36,514 nucleotides of DNA from Ruminococcaceae bacterium UBA7030. GTDB lineage: Bacteria > Bacillota > Clostridia > Oscillospirales > Acutalibacteraceae. The notes below the pieces were generated by a model. The model worked only from the letters and a program-made list of their open reading frames with translations. It had not been told where the DNA came from and ran no database searches. The position numbers and the translations under genes are program-made. The stretch is taken from NCBI GenBank assembly GCA_002494125.1, contig DLBD01000088.1, positions 1 through 36,514 on the forward strand, written 5' to 3'. Below, in pieces: positions 15,842-24,034 of the stretch (positions are counted from its first letter, which is position 1; every line of letters starts with the position of its first letter).

Positions 15842-16708
15842 ATGAAAATAGGATTTATCGGACTTGGAATTATGGGCGAGTCCATGTGTGAAAACATTGT
15901 AAAAAAGCATGATGACAAAGTATACTGTTCAGATATGAATAAAGCGCAGGTCGAAAAGCTTGTTGCTGCCGGCGCAGTTGGATGCGAAAACAACATCGAG
16001 GTTGCTAAAAACGCAGACGTAATTATTTCAATGGTGCCTAAATCAGAGCATGTTAAAGCTGTATATTCAGAAATTCTTCCCTTTATTAATGAAAGTAAAA
16101 TATGCATTGATATGAGCACCATTGATCCATCAGTGTCGGTTGAGGTTGCAAATCAGGTTAAAGCCAAGGGCGCGCAGTTTGCAGACGCTCCTGTTGTTAA
16201 ATCAAAGCCTGCTGCAATAAACGGTACTCTCGGTGTTCTCGTTGGATGTGATGAAGAGCTCTTCCCTGTTATTGAGCCAATACTCAAGTATATGGGCTGT
16301 AACATTATCCGTATGGGTGAAAACGGCAAGGGACTCGTTATGAAGATTTGCCACAACACGCTTGTTGCACAAATTCAAAACGGTGTTAACGAAACAATTG
16401 CACTTGCTCAGAAGATGGGTATTTCAATAGAGGATTATGCTACTGCTATTTCATATGGCGGCGGTCAGAATTTCTACCTTGACGGTCAGTGGAAAAACCT
16501 TCAGGACGAAAACTGGACAACTGCATTCTCGCTTGAAAACGAGCACAAGGATTTAGGCATTTGTCAAAGACTTTCAAAAGAAGCCGACTTCCCTATGCCC
16601 GGTATGGAAAATGCAAAAGCAGTTTACGACAAAGGTATAGAGGTTGGCATCGGCAAAGAGGACTGGAGAGCTACATATAAGATTGTAAGAGGAGATTACA
16701 ATGCTTAA
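15842..16708 (+). CDS. 3-sulfolactaldehyde reductase (YihU/3-hydroxyisobutyrate dehydrogenase family)
   Basis: A 288-residue beta-hydroxyacid dehydrogenase. N-terminal Rossmann motif 'GFIGLGIMGESM', 'IDMSTIDP', then the substrate loop 'DAPVVKSKPAAINGTLGVLVGC', and the catalytic lysine in 'GLVMKICHNT'. The usual loop of the family reads 'DAPVSGG'; E. coli YihU, which reduces sulfolactaldehyde to 2,3-dihydroxypropane-1-sulfonate (DHPS), has 'GRTS' there, with Arg123 holding the sulfonate. Here the same place reads 'VKSK', so a lysine could do this. Making DHPS recycles NADH in fermentation, as in E. coli and E. rectale. GGAGATAAAAACA precedes the ATG. The last eight bases overlap the DUF4867 gene. 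Confidence 0.82.
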   Translation: MKIGFIGLGIMGESMCENIVKKHDDKVYCSDMNKAQVEKLVAAGAVGCENNIEVAKNADVIISMVPKSEHVKAVYSEILPFINESKICIDMSTIDPSVSVEVANQVKAKGAQFADAPVVKSKPAAINGTLGVLVGCDEELFPVIEPILKYMGCNIIRMGENGKGLVMKICHNTLVAQIQNGVNETIALAQKMGISIEDYATAISYGGGQNFYLDGQWKNLQDENWTTAFSLENEHKDLGICQRLSKEADFPMPGMENAKAVYDKGIEVGIGKEDWRATYKIVRGDYNA

Positions 16709-17363
16709 TCGTCTTAACGAAGTAAACGATGTAAAAATTTATTCGGTATTTGACGAAGAATTCAAAAGCTATGGTAATATTGTCGAGGGTTATGATTTCA
16801 GTGAAATAATAAGCTATATGGAAAAAAACACTTCCATACCAGAAAACGGCAATGTATACTTCCCTTCCATTAATGAAATGGAAAATTGTGATGTATTTGA
16901 AAAGGTGCAGAATAACTTATACGGCGGCATGCCTATTCAGATTGGATACTGCAACGGAAGAAACAGCACATATAACGGCTTTGAATACCACAAATGCTCC
17001 GAGATTAACATAGCCGTTACTGATTTTATGCTTGTTCTCGGTCACACCTGGCAAATTAAGAATAACAAATATTACGTCGGTGATGAAAAAGTGTTCTTTG
17101 TACCAAAAGCAACTGCAATCGAAATGTTTCAGACTACGCTTCATTTAAGTCCATGTAAGGTTAATGACGAAGGATTCAAGGATATTGTCATTCTTGCAAA
17201 AGGCACTAATACTCCGTTAAACAAGAGTGATATCATCACAAAAGAGGATGAACTTCTTTTGCAGAAAAACAAGTGGGTTATCGCCCACCCTGAACGCGAA
17301 CCGCTAATAAAGCAAGGTGCATATGCAGGACTTATCGGCGAAAACAAAGAACTTAAGTATTAA
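16701..17363 (+). CDS. DUF4867-family protein of the sulfoquinovose operon
   Basis: A 220-residue soluble protein that I assign to DUF4867, a cupin-like family without a firmly known function as far as I can recall. Visible segments include 'GGMPIQIGYCNGRNSTYNGFEYHKCSEINIAVTDFMLVLG' with a His-Lys-Cys-Ser-Glu cluster, 'KVFFVPKATAIEMFQTTLHLSPCKV' and a conserved-looking C-terminal 'IAHPE'. His and Glu residues in a cupin barrel could bind a metal or a sugar. It overlaps the reductase gene by eight bases and precedes the isomerase gene by 11, so it is an integral part of the unit. Possible roles are SQ anomerisation (mutarotase), helping isomerisation, or sugar sensing. These are guesses from position only. 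Confidence 0.7.
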   Translation: MLNRLNEVNDVKIYSVFDEEFKSYGNIVEGYDFSEIISYMEKNTSIPENGNVYFPSINEMENCDVFEKVQNNLYGGMPIQIGYCNGRNSTYNGFEYHKCSEINIAVTDFMLVLGHTWQIKNNKYYVGDEKVFFVPKATAIEMFQTTLHLSPCKVNDEGFKDIVILAKGTNTPLNKSDIITKEDELLLQKNKWVIAHPEREPLIKQGAYAGLIGENKELKY

Positions 17364-17374
17364 AGGATGAAATT

Positions 17375-18709
17375 ATGAAATTTGAATTTTTATATATTCC
17401 TATCGGTGTTGGGACATATCATCTTGAATCGGCACAGAAGGAATTTGATAAATCAATCGAGATGCTTAAGAGCATTGATGATAAAGGAATTTATCCGGAA
17501 GAAATGCTTTTGAGTATCGACAAGCTCAATGCATTTCTTGACGGCAAAAATCCGGACCTTGTTATTGTGCAGAATATTACATTTGCTAACTCTGCTTACA
17601 TCAGCGAGGTACTAAAAAAATTTGAATGTCCGGTTCTTTTATGGACTCTTCGTGAGCCGGTAATTGACGGCGGAAGACTTCGATTAAACTCCCTGACAGG
17701 TGCATATTCAGCCGCTAATACATTAAAGGGACTCGGCAGACCGTTTGAATATATCTTCGGCTCACCCTTTGAGGAAAACGTTATCAAAAAGACTTCAGCG
17801 GTTATTAAGGCTGCAAAGCTTAAAAAGGCGCTTACAGAACTTAATTTTCTTCAGATTGGTCACACTCCACAGGGCTTTGGTTTCGGCAGAGCGCTTGATC
17901 TTGAAATGCTCAAAATATTTGGCGTTACTCTTCATTCAATTGAAGCAAGAGAGCTTATTGAAAATGCAAAGAGTTACACAGATGATGAAATCGAGGAATA
18001 CCTGAGCGACGCAGATGAAAGAATTAACGGGCTTAAAAACACTGAAGAAAATAACCGAAAAGACTTTGCAAGACTATACAAGGCTTACAAGGAATACTGT
18101 GAAAGCAACAATATCGGCGCTGTTTCTTCAAGATGCTGGCCTGACTTTTTCGTTTCGTTCGGCACTCCTGTATGCGCAGTATTGAGTATTCTCAACGACC
18201 TCGGTATCCCTGCTGCATGCGAGGCTGACACATACGGCGGTTTAACTATGTTTATGGCAAAGTATCTTACTGACTCGCCTGCTTTCTTTGGCGACCCGGT
18301 TTCGATGGACGAGAAGGAAAACACTATTACTTTCTGGCACTGCGGTATGGCTGCTTGCTCGCTTGCAAGAACTGACACAGGCGCTTGTGCTGACGTTCAC
18401 TGCAACAGAAAGATAGGTCCTACTCTTGACTTCGGTTGCAAAGCTAACAAGGAAGCAACAATTTGCAGAATCGGTAAGGACGCCGAAGGAAAGTTCAGAC
18501 TCTTCCTTGCTCATGGTGAGGTGCTTGACAAGCCGAAACAGTTCAATGGCACATCACTTGTAGTTAGAACTGACAACGACGCTTACGACATTGTTAACAG
18601 ATCAATTTGCGATGGTTGGGAGCCGCATTTCGCAGTTGCATACGGTGATATTGTTTCGGAGCTTACAGCACTTGCGAATATGCTCGGCATAGAGGTTATC
18701 AATTACTGA
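17375..18709 (+). CDS. sqvD: Sulfoquinovose isomerase (FucI/AraA-like fold)
   Basis: A 444-residue protein of the L-fucose/L-arabinose isomerase-like superfamily. It has an N-terminal Rossmann-like part ('PDLVIVQNITFANSAYISEVLKKFECPVLLWTLREP') and the C-terminal metal-site region with 'CWPDFF', 'CEADTYGGLTMFMAKYLT' (Glu ligand), 'FWHCGMAACSLA' (His) and 'FLAHGEVLD'. In the transaldolase route for SQ, an isomerase of this kind converts SQ to 6-deoxy-6-sulfofructose. Its place between DUF4867 and the exporter, in a run that otherwise lacks an isomerase, supports the assignment. AAAGGATG precedes the ATG. Its stop overlaps the exporter's ATG by one base (TGATG). Confidence 0.8.
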   Translation: MKFEFLYIPIGVGTYHLESAQKEFDKSIEMLKSIDDKGIYPEEMLLSIDKLNAFLDGKNPDLVIVQNITFANSAYISEVLKKFECPVLLWTLREPVIDGGRLRLNSLTGAYSAANTLKGLGRPFEYIFGSPFEENVIKKTSAVIKAAKLKKALTELNFLQIGHTPQGFGFGRALDLEMLKIFGVTLHSIEARELIENAKSYTDDEIEEYLSDADERINGLKNTEENNRKDFARLYKAYKEYCESNNIGAVSSRCWPDFFVSFGTPVCAVLSILNDLGIPAACEADTYGGLTMFMAKYLTDSPAFFGDPVSMDEKENTITFWHCGMAACSLARTDTGACADVHCNRKIGPTLDFGCKANKEATICRIGKDAEGKFRLFLAHGEVLDKPKQFNGTSLVVRTDNDAYDIVNRSICDGWEPHFAVAYGDIVSELTALANMLGIEVINY

Positions 18710-19440
18710 TGTTAGAGAAAATAGTATTTTTAATTGTTGTATTTCTGACAAATATAATACAATGCATTACCGGTTTTGCCGGCACTGTTCTTGCAATGCC
18801 GTTTTCACTTATGCTTGTCGGATACGATATAGCTAAGCCGATACTTAACGTTCTCGGTCTTGCCGCATCTGTGTTCATAGTTATTAAAGAGCACAAAAGC
18901 GTAAAGGTTAATGAGCTGATAAAAATAGTCGGCTTTATGCTTGCGGGTATGGTTATAGCACATTTTATAAAAGATTTCGCAAGCGGATATGACTACATAT
19001 TATACAAAGTTCTTGGCGCAATTATTGTTGCCGTTGCAATATATAACGCAATTCTTTTTTATTCGAAAAAGGAAGCGCCTCATCCGAATTTGCTACTCTC
19101 AATTCTGATACTTTTAAGCGCCGGAATTGTTCACGGCTTGTTTGTATGCGGCGGTATGTTTGTAGTTATTTATGCAAATGCTAACATTAAAGAAAAGAAT
19201 GAGTTTCGCGCAACACTTTCTGCGGTGTGGCTTGTTCTTAATTCAATAATTATGTTCAGCGATATAAGTGCCGGTTATATGGTTTATGACACGATTATTC
19301 TTCTTGTTATTTCCCTATTGGTACTTGCAGGTGCGCTTATTGTCGGTAATCTTATTTACAAGAAATTAAGCAAAAGTGTATTTTTACAGCTCACTTATGC
19401 GCTTATGCTTATTAGCGGAATTTCGCTTTTAGTCAAATGA
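18709..19440 (+). CDS. TauE/SafE (TSUP) family exporter, probably for DHPS
   Basis: A 243-residue protein with about eight membrane segments; 'TGFAGTVLAMPFSLMLVG' near the N-terminus and 'SAGIVHGLFVCGGMFVVIY' in the middle are the two repeats typical of the TauE/SafE permease family. Members export sulfite, sulfoacetate and other organosulfonates. It overlaps the isomerase stop by one base and precedes the ROK gene by one base, so it is tightly coupled. In a fermentative SQ operon the natural cargo is the end product DHPS. The family call is secure; the cargo is inferred. Confidence 0.85.
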   Translation: MLEKIVFLIVVFLTNIIQCITGFAGTVLAMPFSLMLVGYDIAKPILNVLGLAASVFIVIKEHKSVKVNELIKIVGFMLAGMVIAHFIKDFASGYDYILYKVLGAIIVAVAIYNAILFYSKKEAPHPNLLLSILILLSAGIVHGLFVCGGMFVVIYANANIKEKNEFRATLSAVWLVLNSIIMFSDISAGYMVYDTIILLVISLLVLAGALIVGNLIYKKLSKSVFLQLTYALMLISGISLLVK

Positions 19441-19441
19441 T

Positions 19442-20557
19442 ATGGAAAAAACAGGATTAAACTTAAAGGAAATAAAATCAAGAAATCTCAGCAGCATTCT
19501 TTATCTTCTTAATTCTAACAGTAATTTAAGCAGAAAGGATATTGCCGAGCGCCTCTCACTCACTCCTGCTGCCGTTACAAAGCTATGCAGCGAGCTTATT
19601 GAACTCGGACTTATTGAAGAGTCCGGTGAAGAGCAAAGCACAGCAAAGGTGGGAAGAAAAAGAATAAAGCTTTCTCTTACTCTTTCAAAATTCTATGTGC
19701 TTTGCATTAACGCAGAGGTCGACAGGATAACGGTTTCCGTTGCATGTCTTAACGGTGATTTGGTTAAAAGCATCGAGCTTGATGTAACTAACGACTGTGA
19801 AAAGATAATAAACACTGCTCAAAGGCTTATAGATGAAGCTGATTTTCCAAAGGAATTTCTTATATGTACTTCAATTTGTGTCATAGGCAAGGTTGATGAC
19901 AACCGTTTAGGACTTTGGGATAATACAAGGCTTAAGGCTGTTGCTGAAGAAATAATTGGTATTCCCGTCATAATGGAAAACAACATTCAGGCCTTTGCGA
20001 TTGCAGAGCTTATCTTCGGCAAAGAGAATTATGACAGTAACGTCCTTCTTCTGAAATGGGGACCGGGTATTGCTTCGGCAATTCTTAATAACGGAGAACT
20101 CCTTTCCGGCGGTAATTCCGATGTTACAGAGATTGGTCATTATATTATAAAAAAGGACGGTAAAAAATGCCGCTGCGGAAGATACGGCTGTCTTGAAACC
20201 GAGGCGTCGACTATGGAGATAATCAGCGAACTTGACAACAAATACTCTCTAAATGAAATAATAAATTCAGAAGATATTGCTATTAAATCTGTTATCGACA
20301 CAAAAATAGATTTAGTTGCACTTGCGCTTACCAACACAGCGACAATTCTTCATTCCGGCAAGATTATTCTTTTTGGCAGTTTGTTCAATTTCTCGTATGT
20401 TACAAAGAAACTTGCGACGCAATGCAAAAGATACAACAATAATTTTGACAAAGATACTATTGCACTTTCTAAATTAAATGATAAAATAAGTTATATAGGA
20501 CCTGTTGCACTTGCTGCGAAGACTTTTTTCTTTGATATAAAGGCACAGGATAAATAA
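19442..20557 (+). CDS. ROK-family transcriptional regulator of the sulfoquinovose operon
   Basis: A 371-residue protein. Residues 10-70 are a MarR/winged-helix DNA-binding part ('ILYLLNSNSNLSRKDIAERLSLTPAAVTKLCSELIELGLIEE'); the rest is a ROK sugar-kinase-like domain ('IPVIMENNIQAFAIAELIFG', 'LLKWGPGIASAIL', and the zinc motif 'CRCGRYGCLETEAS'). Repressors of this class bind sugars or sugar phosphates. The ATG follows the exporter stop after one base with no clear Shine-Dalgarno, so translation is coupled. Being inside the operon it would be autoregulated; the likely ligand is SQ or sulfofructose. In the kinase-like part 'LLKWGPGI' replaces the usual 'GTGIG'-type phosphate loop, in line with a sensor rather than a kinase. 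Confidence 0.88.
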   Translation: MEKTGLNLKEIKSRNLSSILYLLNSNSNLSRKDIAERLSLTPAAVTKLCSELIELGLIEESGEEQSTAKVGRKRIKLSLTLSKFYVLCINAEVDRITVSVACLNGDLVKSIELDVTNDCEKIINTAQRLIDEADFPKEFLICTSICVIGKVDDNRLGLWDNTRLKAVAEEIIGIPVIMENNIQAFAIAELIFGKENYDSNVLLLKWGPGIASAILNNGELLSGGNSDVTEIGHYIIKKDGKKCRCGRYGCLETEASTMEIISELDNKYSLNEIINSEDIAIKSVIDTKIDLVALALTNTATILHSGKIILFGSLFNFSYVTKKLATQCKRYNNNFDKDTIALSKLNDKISYIGPVALAAKTFFFDIKAQDK

Positions 20558-20579
20558 ATGAATTGGGGGTAATAATTCA

Positions 20580-22019
20580 ATGAGTGAAAGTTTAACACAC
20601 GGCATTAAGCTGAAGGACAAAATCGGCTATGCGCTTGGAGATGCAGGAGGACTTCTGACCTTTTCTCTTATTGGCGCATTCCAACATATGTTTTATACAA
20701 AGGTTCTTGGTATTGATGCAACTAAAATTGCTGTTCTAATTCTTATTGCAAGAGTTTGGGACGCAATTAACGACCCGTTGTGGGGTGCATTTATTTCTTC
20801 AAGAAAGCCAAGACCAAGCGGACAGTTCCGACCGTGGATTATTGGCTTTTCAATACCGCTTGCAGTATCGGCAGTATTAATGTTTTTGCCGATTGGAGGA
20901 CTGCATTTAAGTGAAACAAAATACTTAATTTATGCATATGTTACATATATTATGTACGGTATGATGTATACTGCTGTTAACATTCCTTACGGCTCACTTG
21001 CATCAGTTATTACCGATGACGAGCTTGAGCGTTCGTCCCTTTCAATGTGGCGTTCAATAGGCGCAGGCGTAGGCGGACTTCCGGGAACAATCATTCTTCC
21101 TATGATAGTATTCACCGTTGTCGGAAAGTATCCAAACGGCAAAGATATTCAGAGGCTCGACGAAACGAAGCTATTTTGGTGCGTACTAATTCTTGCGATT
21201 TTCTCAGTAGTAATTTACTTTATTCACTACAAGCTTACTAAAGAGAGAATTGCTCCGCAACCTAAGGTTAAGGATAAGAATCATAATGCCATTACTACAA
21301 TTAAGGAACTTATGAAAAACAGACCTTTTGTAATGATTTGTCTTGCTTCAATGCTTCTTATTGCATTTCAGTTCTATTATCAGTCAACCTTTGGATATTT
21401 GTTTACCGATTACTACGGAAAACCCGGACTTTACGCTCTTGTTACGGTATGCACGTATCTTCCTATGGCTATATTCATTCCTATTATGAATAAGCTTATT
21501 GTTAAGTTCGGAAAGAAAGAATTATGTGCTGTTGGTATGGCTTTTTCAACAGTTGCTTGCTTAATTCTTTACTTTGTAAGAGGAACAGCTCTTGCTGATA
21601 ATCCTTATTTCTTCCTTTTACTCACTTTCTTCTCAGGTCTTGGCCAGACTTTCCTTGTTCTTGAGGTTTGGGCGCTTGTTATGGACGTCATTGACTACCA
21701 CGAGTTAAGAACAGGAAAGCGCGAGGAAGGAATGGCATATGCTTTCTTCTCATTTACAAGAAAACTTGGTCAAACAGTTGCAGGTGTTGGTCTTAGTTTG
21801 TTACTTGGAATAATAAATTATGACGGTGAAGCTACTCAAAGAGGTGAGCAACTTCAGCCCGAGGTACTTAGTAAAATATATGATATTTCAACTTTGGTTC
21901 CCGCAATTCTTCTTGCACTTATGGCAATTATTCTCTTCTTTGGATATAACCTTTCGAAGAAAAAGCTTGCAGAGATGCACAAAGAGCTTGACTTAATCAG
22001 AGCAAAAGAAGCTGAATAA
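20580..22019 (+). CDS. GPH-family (MelB-like) sugar:cation symporter, probable sulfoquinovose permease
   Basis: A 479-residue protein with about 12 membrane segments: 'KIGYALGDAGGLLTFSLIG' at the start, the GPH signature 'ARVWDAINDPLWGAFISSRKPRPSGQFRPWI', and 'LEVWALVMDVIDYHELRTGKREEGMAYAFFSFTRKLGQTVAG' near the C-terminus. This is the family of YihO/YihP in the E. coli SQ operon and of permeases in sulfo-TAL clusters. It is the last gene of the operon, 22 bases after the ROK gene, with a GGGGG Shine-Dalgarno, and is followed by a strong terminator. Cytoplasmic SQase and this permease imply that intact SQ glycosides (such as SQ-glycerol) or free SQ are imported. Confidence 0.87.
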   Translation: MSESLTHGIKLKDKIGYALGDAGGLLTFSLIGAFQHMFYTKVLGIDATKIAVLILIARVWDAINDPLWGAFISSRKPRPSGQFRPWIIGFSIPLAVSAVLMFLPIGGLHLSETKYLIYAYVTYIMYGMMYTAVNIPYGSLASVITDDELERSSLSMWRSIGAGVGGLPGTIILPMIVFTVVGKYPNGKDIQRLDETKLFWCVLILAIFSVVIYFIHYKLTKERIAPQPKVKDKNHNAITTIKELMKNRPFVMICLASMLLIAFQFYYQSTFGYLFTDYYGKPGLYALVTVCTYLPMAIFIPIMNKLIVKFGKKELCAVGMAFSTVACLILYFVRGTALADNPYFFLLLTFFSGLGQTFLVLEVWALVMDVIDYHELRTGKREEGMAYAFFSFTRKLGQTVAGVGLSLLLGIINYDGEATQRGEQLQPEVLSKIYDISTLVPAILLALMAIILFFGYNLSKKKLAEMHKELDLIRAKEAE

Positions 22020-22031
22020 ATCAAAACATAA

Positions 22032-22064
22032 AAAAGCACTAACAGGAAACTGTTAGTGCTTTTA
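22032..22064. terminator. Bidirectional terminator after the sulfoquinovose operon
   Basis: A 14-bp perfect stem (22032-22045 with 22050-22063), GAAA tetraloop, T-run after and A-run before. It ends the operon from the left and the converging SDR gene from the right. Confidence 0.95.
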
Positions 22065-22078
22065 TTATTTTTAATTAA

Positions 22079-23101
22079 TTACTCGCCCTTCATTTCAAGA
22101 AGCTTTACCTTACCCTCGTAAGAAGCAACGGATACTCTGATTGAATCGTCGATAGCTGCGTCCATATCATCTTCTGTTGCGCCAAGCTCTTTAGCATATG
22201 AATTATCAATGAAGAGGTCAATATCCATAATATAAGGAAGCTGATACGGATCCATACCTGAATCAATGCCTCTCTTAGCATAGTCCTTGACAACCTTCTT
22301 CATACCCATCTTCATAATTGCAGGTGAGATGCCGACAATCTTTCTGTCAGCGCCCATTCCCCTTGCATTGTAAACAATCTTAAGGAATTTGTCCCACTTA
22401 TAGTTATACATACCGATTGGAATTGCCTCGAAGCCCTTAACCTCTCTTTCGGCTGCACCGCAGATAACCTCACCAACCTGACGGCAAGTAAGCATTGCAG
22501 TACCTCCCTTTGGATAAAGAGTGAAAGGAAGCTTATCCATCATCTTAATCTGCTCAATAAGAATAGTCCATACAGGTTTTCTTCCCGGCTGTGTACCGAA
22601 GATATAAGGAAGCTCAAGCACCTTTACGCTGAAGTTGTCATCGCAAGCTGCTTTACAAGCGTCCTCCTGCATAAGACGTGACTTGATATATGGGTTTCTC
22701 TTAGGAATGCCCATATCAGGGCGAAGCTTTGCGAGATATGAGAAATAAGAACCGAGAACAACAGCTCTCTTAACGCCGACCTTTTTACAAATCGGGAATA
22801 TTCTCTCAAGAGGAGCAATATTGAATTTCTTATATGCGTCCATAACGGGAGCAGGAAATTCAACTCTTTCATCAACGCCTGCAGCGTAAATGAATACATC
22901 CTGACCCTTGAGCATTTCTTCTATCTCTTCGTCAGTTTTGTCGTTAATATTGGCAAAAATAATTTCCATTTCCTCCGGGATGGGAGCACCTTCCGGAAGA
23001 GGAGGAAGAGCAACTGTAGTCACTTTGTGGCCGTGCTTAATAAGCTGATGCGCAGCTTCACAGCCAAGAAGACCTGTTCCGCCAATCATAAATACGTTCA
23101 T
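22079..23101 (-). CDS. NAD(P)-binding epimerase/dehydratase-like protein (extended SDR)
   Basis: A 340-residue protein with the N-terminal Rossmann motif 'IGGTGLLGCEAA' (GxxGxxG at residues 7-13), 'FIYAAGVDERVEF' and 'VVLGSYFSYLAK', all in extended-SDR positions. The usual YxxxK catalytic pair is not clearly kept: 'NPYIKSR' has Tyr followed by Arg at the lysine position, so it may bind NAD(P) without classical SDR chemistry. The substrate is unknown. The start is the ATG at 23101 with GGAGGG seven bases upstream. It has its own near-consensus promoter and a palindrome in its leader, so it is probably separately regulated from the upstream AIM24 gene. Confidence 0.8.
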   Translation of the reverse strand: MNVFMIGGTGLLGCEAAHQLIKHGHKVTTVALPPLPEGAPIPEEMEIIFANINDKTDEEIEEMLKGQDVFIYAAGVDERVEFPAPVMDAYKKFNIAPLERIFPICKKVGVKRAVVLGSYFSYLAKLRPDMGIPKRNPYIKSRLMQEDACKAACDDNFSVKVLELPYIFGTQPGRKPVWTILIEQIKMMDKLPFTLYPKGGTAMLTCRQVGEVICGAAEREVKGFEAIPIGMYNYKWDKFLKIVYNARGMGADRKIVGISPAIMKMGMKKVVKDYAKRGIDSGMDPYQLPYIMDIDLFIDNSYAKELGATEDDMDAAIDDSIRVSVASYEGKVKLLEMKGE

Positions 23102-23118
23102 AAATTTACCCTCCAAAC

Positions 23119-23133
23119 TGCAATTTAATTGCA
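23119..23133. promoter_or_regulatory. Perfect palindrome in the leader of the SDR gene
   Basis: TGCAATT-T-AATTGCA, a 7-bp-arm perfect inverted repeat between the predicted start site (about 23139) and the Shine-Dalgarno. It is a candidate operator; a stem of this AT content could also be a weak mRNA hairpin. Confidence 0.4.
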
Positions 23134-23145
23134 AACATCTCTTAT

Positions 23146-23174
23146 ATTATAGTCTTACGTATATTAAAAGTCAA
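23146..23174 (-). promoter_or_regulatory. Strong promoter of the SDR gene
   Basis: Minus strand: -35 TTGACT (23174-23169), 17 bases, -10 TATAAT (23151-23146). It lies directly after the stop of the AIM24 gene. Confidence 0.7.
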
Positions 23175-23185
23175 CAGTATCAGAA

Positions 23186-23863
23186 TTAACTGCCTGATTT
23201 AGGAATATAAGTATATATAGCCTGCGCAGTCTTCTGGATAGGCATTGTCTGAAGAACTACATGGCCGGGACCGTTGATAACTGTATTGAAGAGTCCTTCA
23301 CCGCCGAAGAGCATATTCTTTACGCCCTTAACAGAAACAACATCTACACTGCAGGTAGCGTCCATCATAGCGAGGTAACCTGTGTCTATAATCTTTCTGT
23401 CGCCTGCAGGAATATCGTATTCAACAGCAGAACCGTCAATCTCAATAAACACAATTCCGTTACCTGAATACTTCTGCATAAGGAAGCCTTCGCCGCCTAA
23501 AAGACCGGCACCTATTTTTTTCTGGAAAAATACCGAAACATCAATGTTACCGTATGACGCAAGGAAAGCACCCTTCTGAGCAATAACCGGCTTGTCAGGA
23601 GTAACATTTACAGCAATAATTGAGCCCGGGAATGAAGAAGCAAATGCAATCTCCCCTGCACTTACTGCACGGTACTTGTTTCTGAAAAGCTTTTCGTTTG
23701 TCATCATTCTGCCGAAAACTTTTCCTAAACCGCCGCCTTCGGTTTCCATTTTGATTTCATCGTCCATCCAGGACATTGAACCGCCTTCGCACCAAATCTC
23801 TTCGCCTGCTTCAAGCCTGCATACAAGAACAGGAAGATTTCCGCCTTTAATTTCGTAATTCAT
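23186..23863 (-). CDS. AIM24 family protein (TIGR00266 type)
   Basis: A 225-residue protein, 'MNYEIKGGNLPVLVCRLEAGEEIWCEGGSMSWM' at the start, with many glycine-rich turns ('EGGGLGKVFGRMM', 'GAGLLGGEGFLMQKYSGNG', 'NMLFGGEGLFNTVINGPGHVVLQTMP'). This is the AIM24/TIGR00266 beta-sandwich family, widespread in Firmicutes and without a known biochemical function; length fits. The ATG at 23863 has AGGAGGG upstream. A promoter with -35 TGGACA and -10 TATAAT (17 bases apart, about 23898-23926) precedes it. It is not clearly linked to its neighbours. Confidence 0.87.
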   Translation of the reverse strand: MNYEIKGGNLPVLVCRLEAGEEIWCEGGSMSWMDDEIKMETEGGGLGKVFGRMMTNEKLFRNKYRAVSAGEIAFASSFPGSIIAVNVTPDKPVIAQKGAFLASYGNIDVSVFFQKKIGAGLLGGEGFLMQKYSGNGIVFIEIDGSAVEYDIPAGDRKIIDTGYLAMMDATCSVDVVSVKGVKNMLFGGEGLFNTVINGPGHVVLQTMPIQKTAQAIYTYIPKSGS

Positions 23864-23897
23864 ATATACCCTCCTAAGATATAAAATTTGCATTTAT

Positions 23898-23926
23898 ATT
23901 ATAACCTAAATAAACAATTTTGTCCA
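23898..23926 (-). promoter_or_regulatory. Promoter of the AIM24 gene
   Basis: Minus strand: -35 TGGACA (23926-23921), 17 bases, -10 TATAAT (23903-23898). Confidence 0.6.
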
Positions 23927-23974
23927 TAGTGCATATTTTTTATGAAGAATAAACAAATTTTAATATTAATATCA

Positions 23975-24003
23975 TTGTAAATATGCGGTATTTATGATAA
24001 AAT
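23975..24003 (+). promoter_or_regulatory. Promoter of the MFS gene at 24035
   Basis: -35 TTGTAA (23975-23980), 17 bases, -10 TAAAAT (23998-24003). It overlaps a non-preferred ATG region at 24017 in its transcribed part. Confidence 0.5.
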
Positions 24004-24034
24004 ACTATTATAAAAAATGAAATGGAGAATTGTT

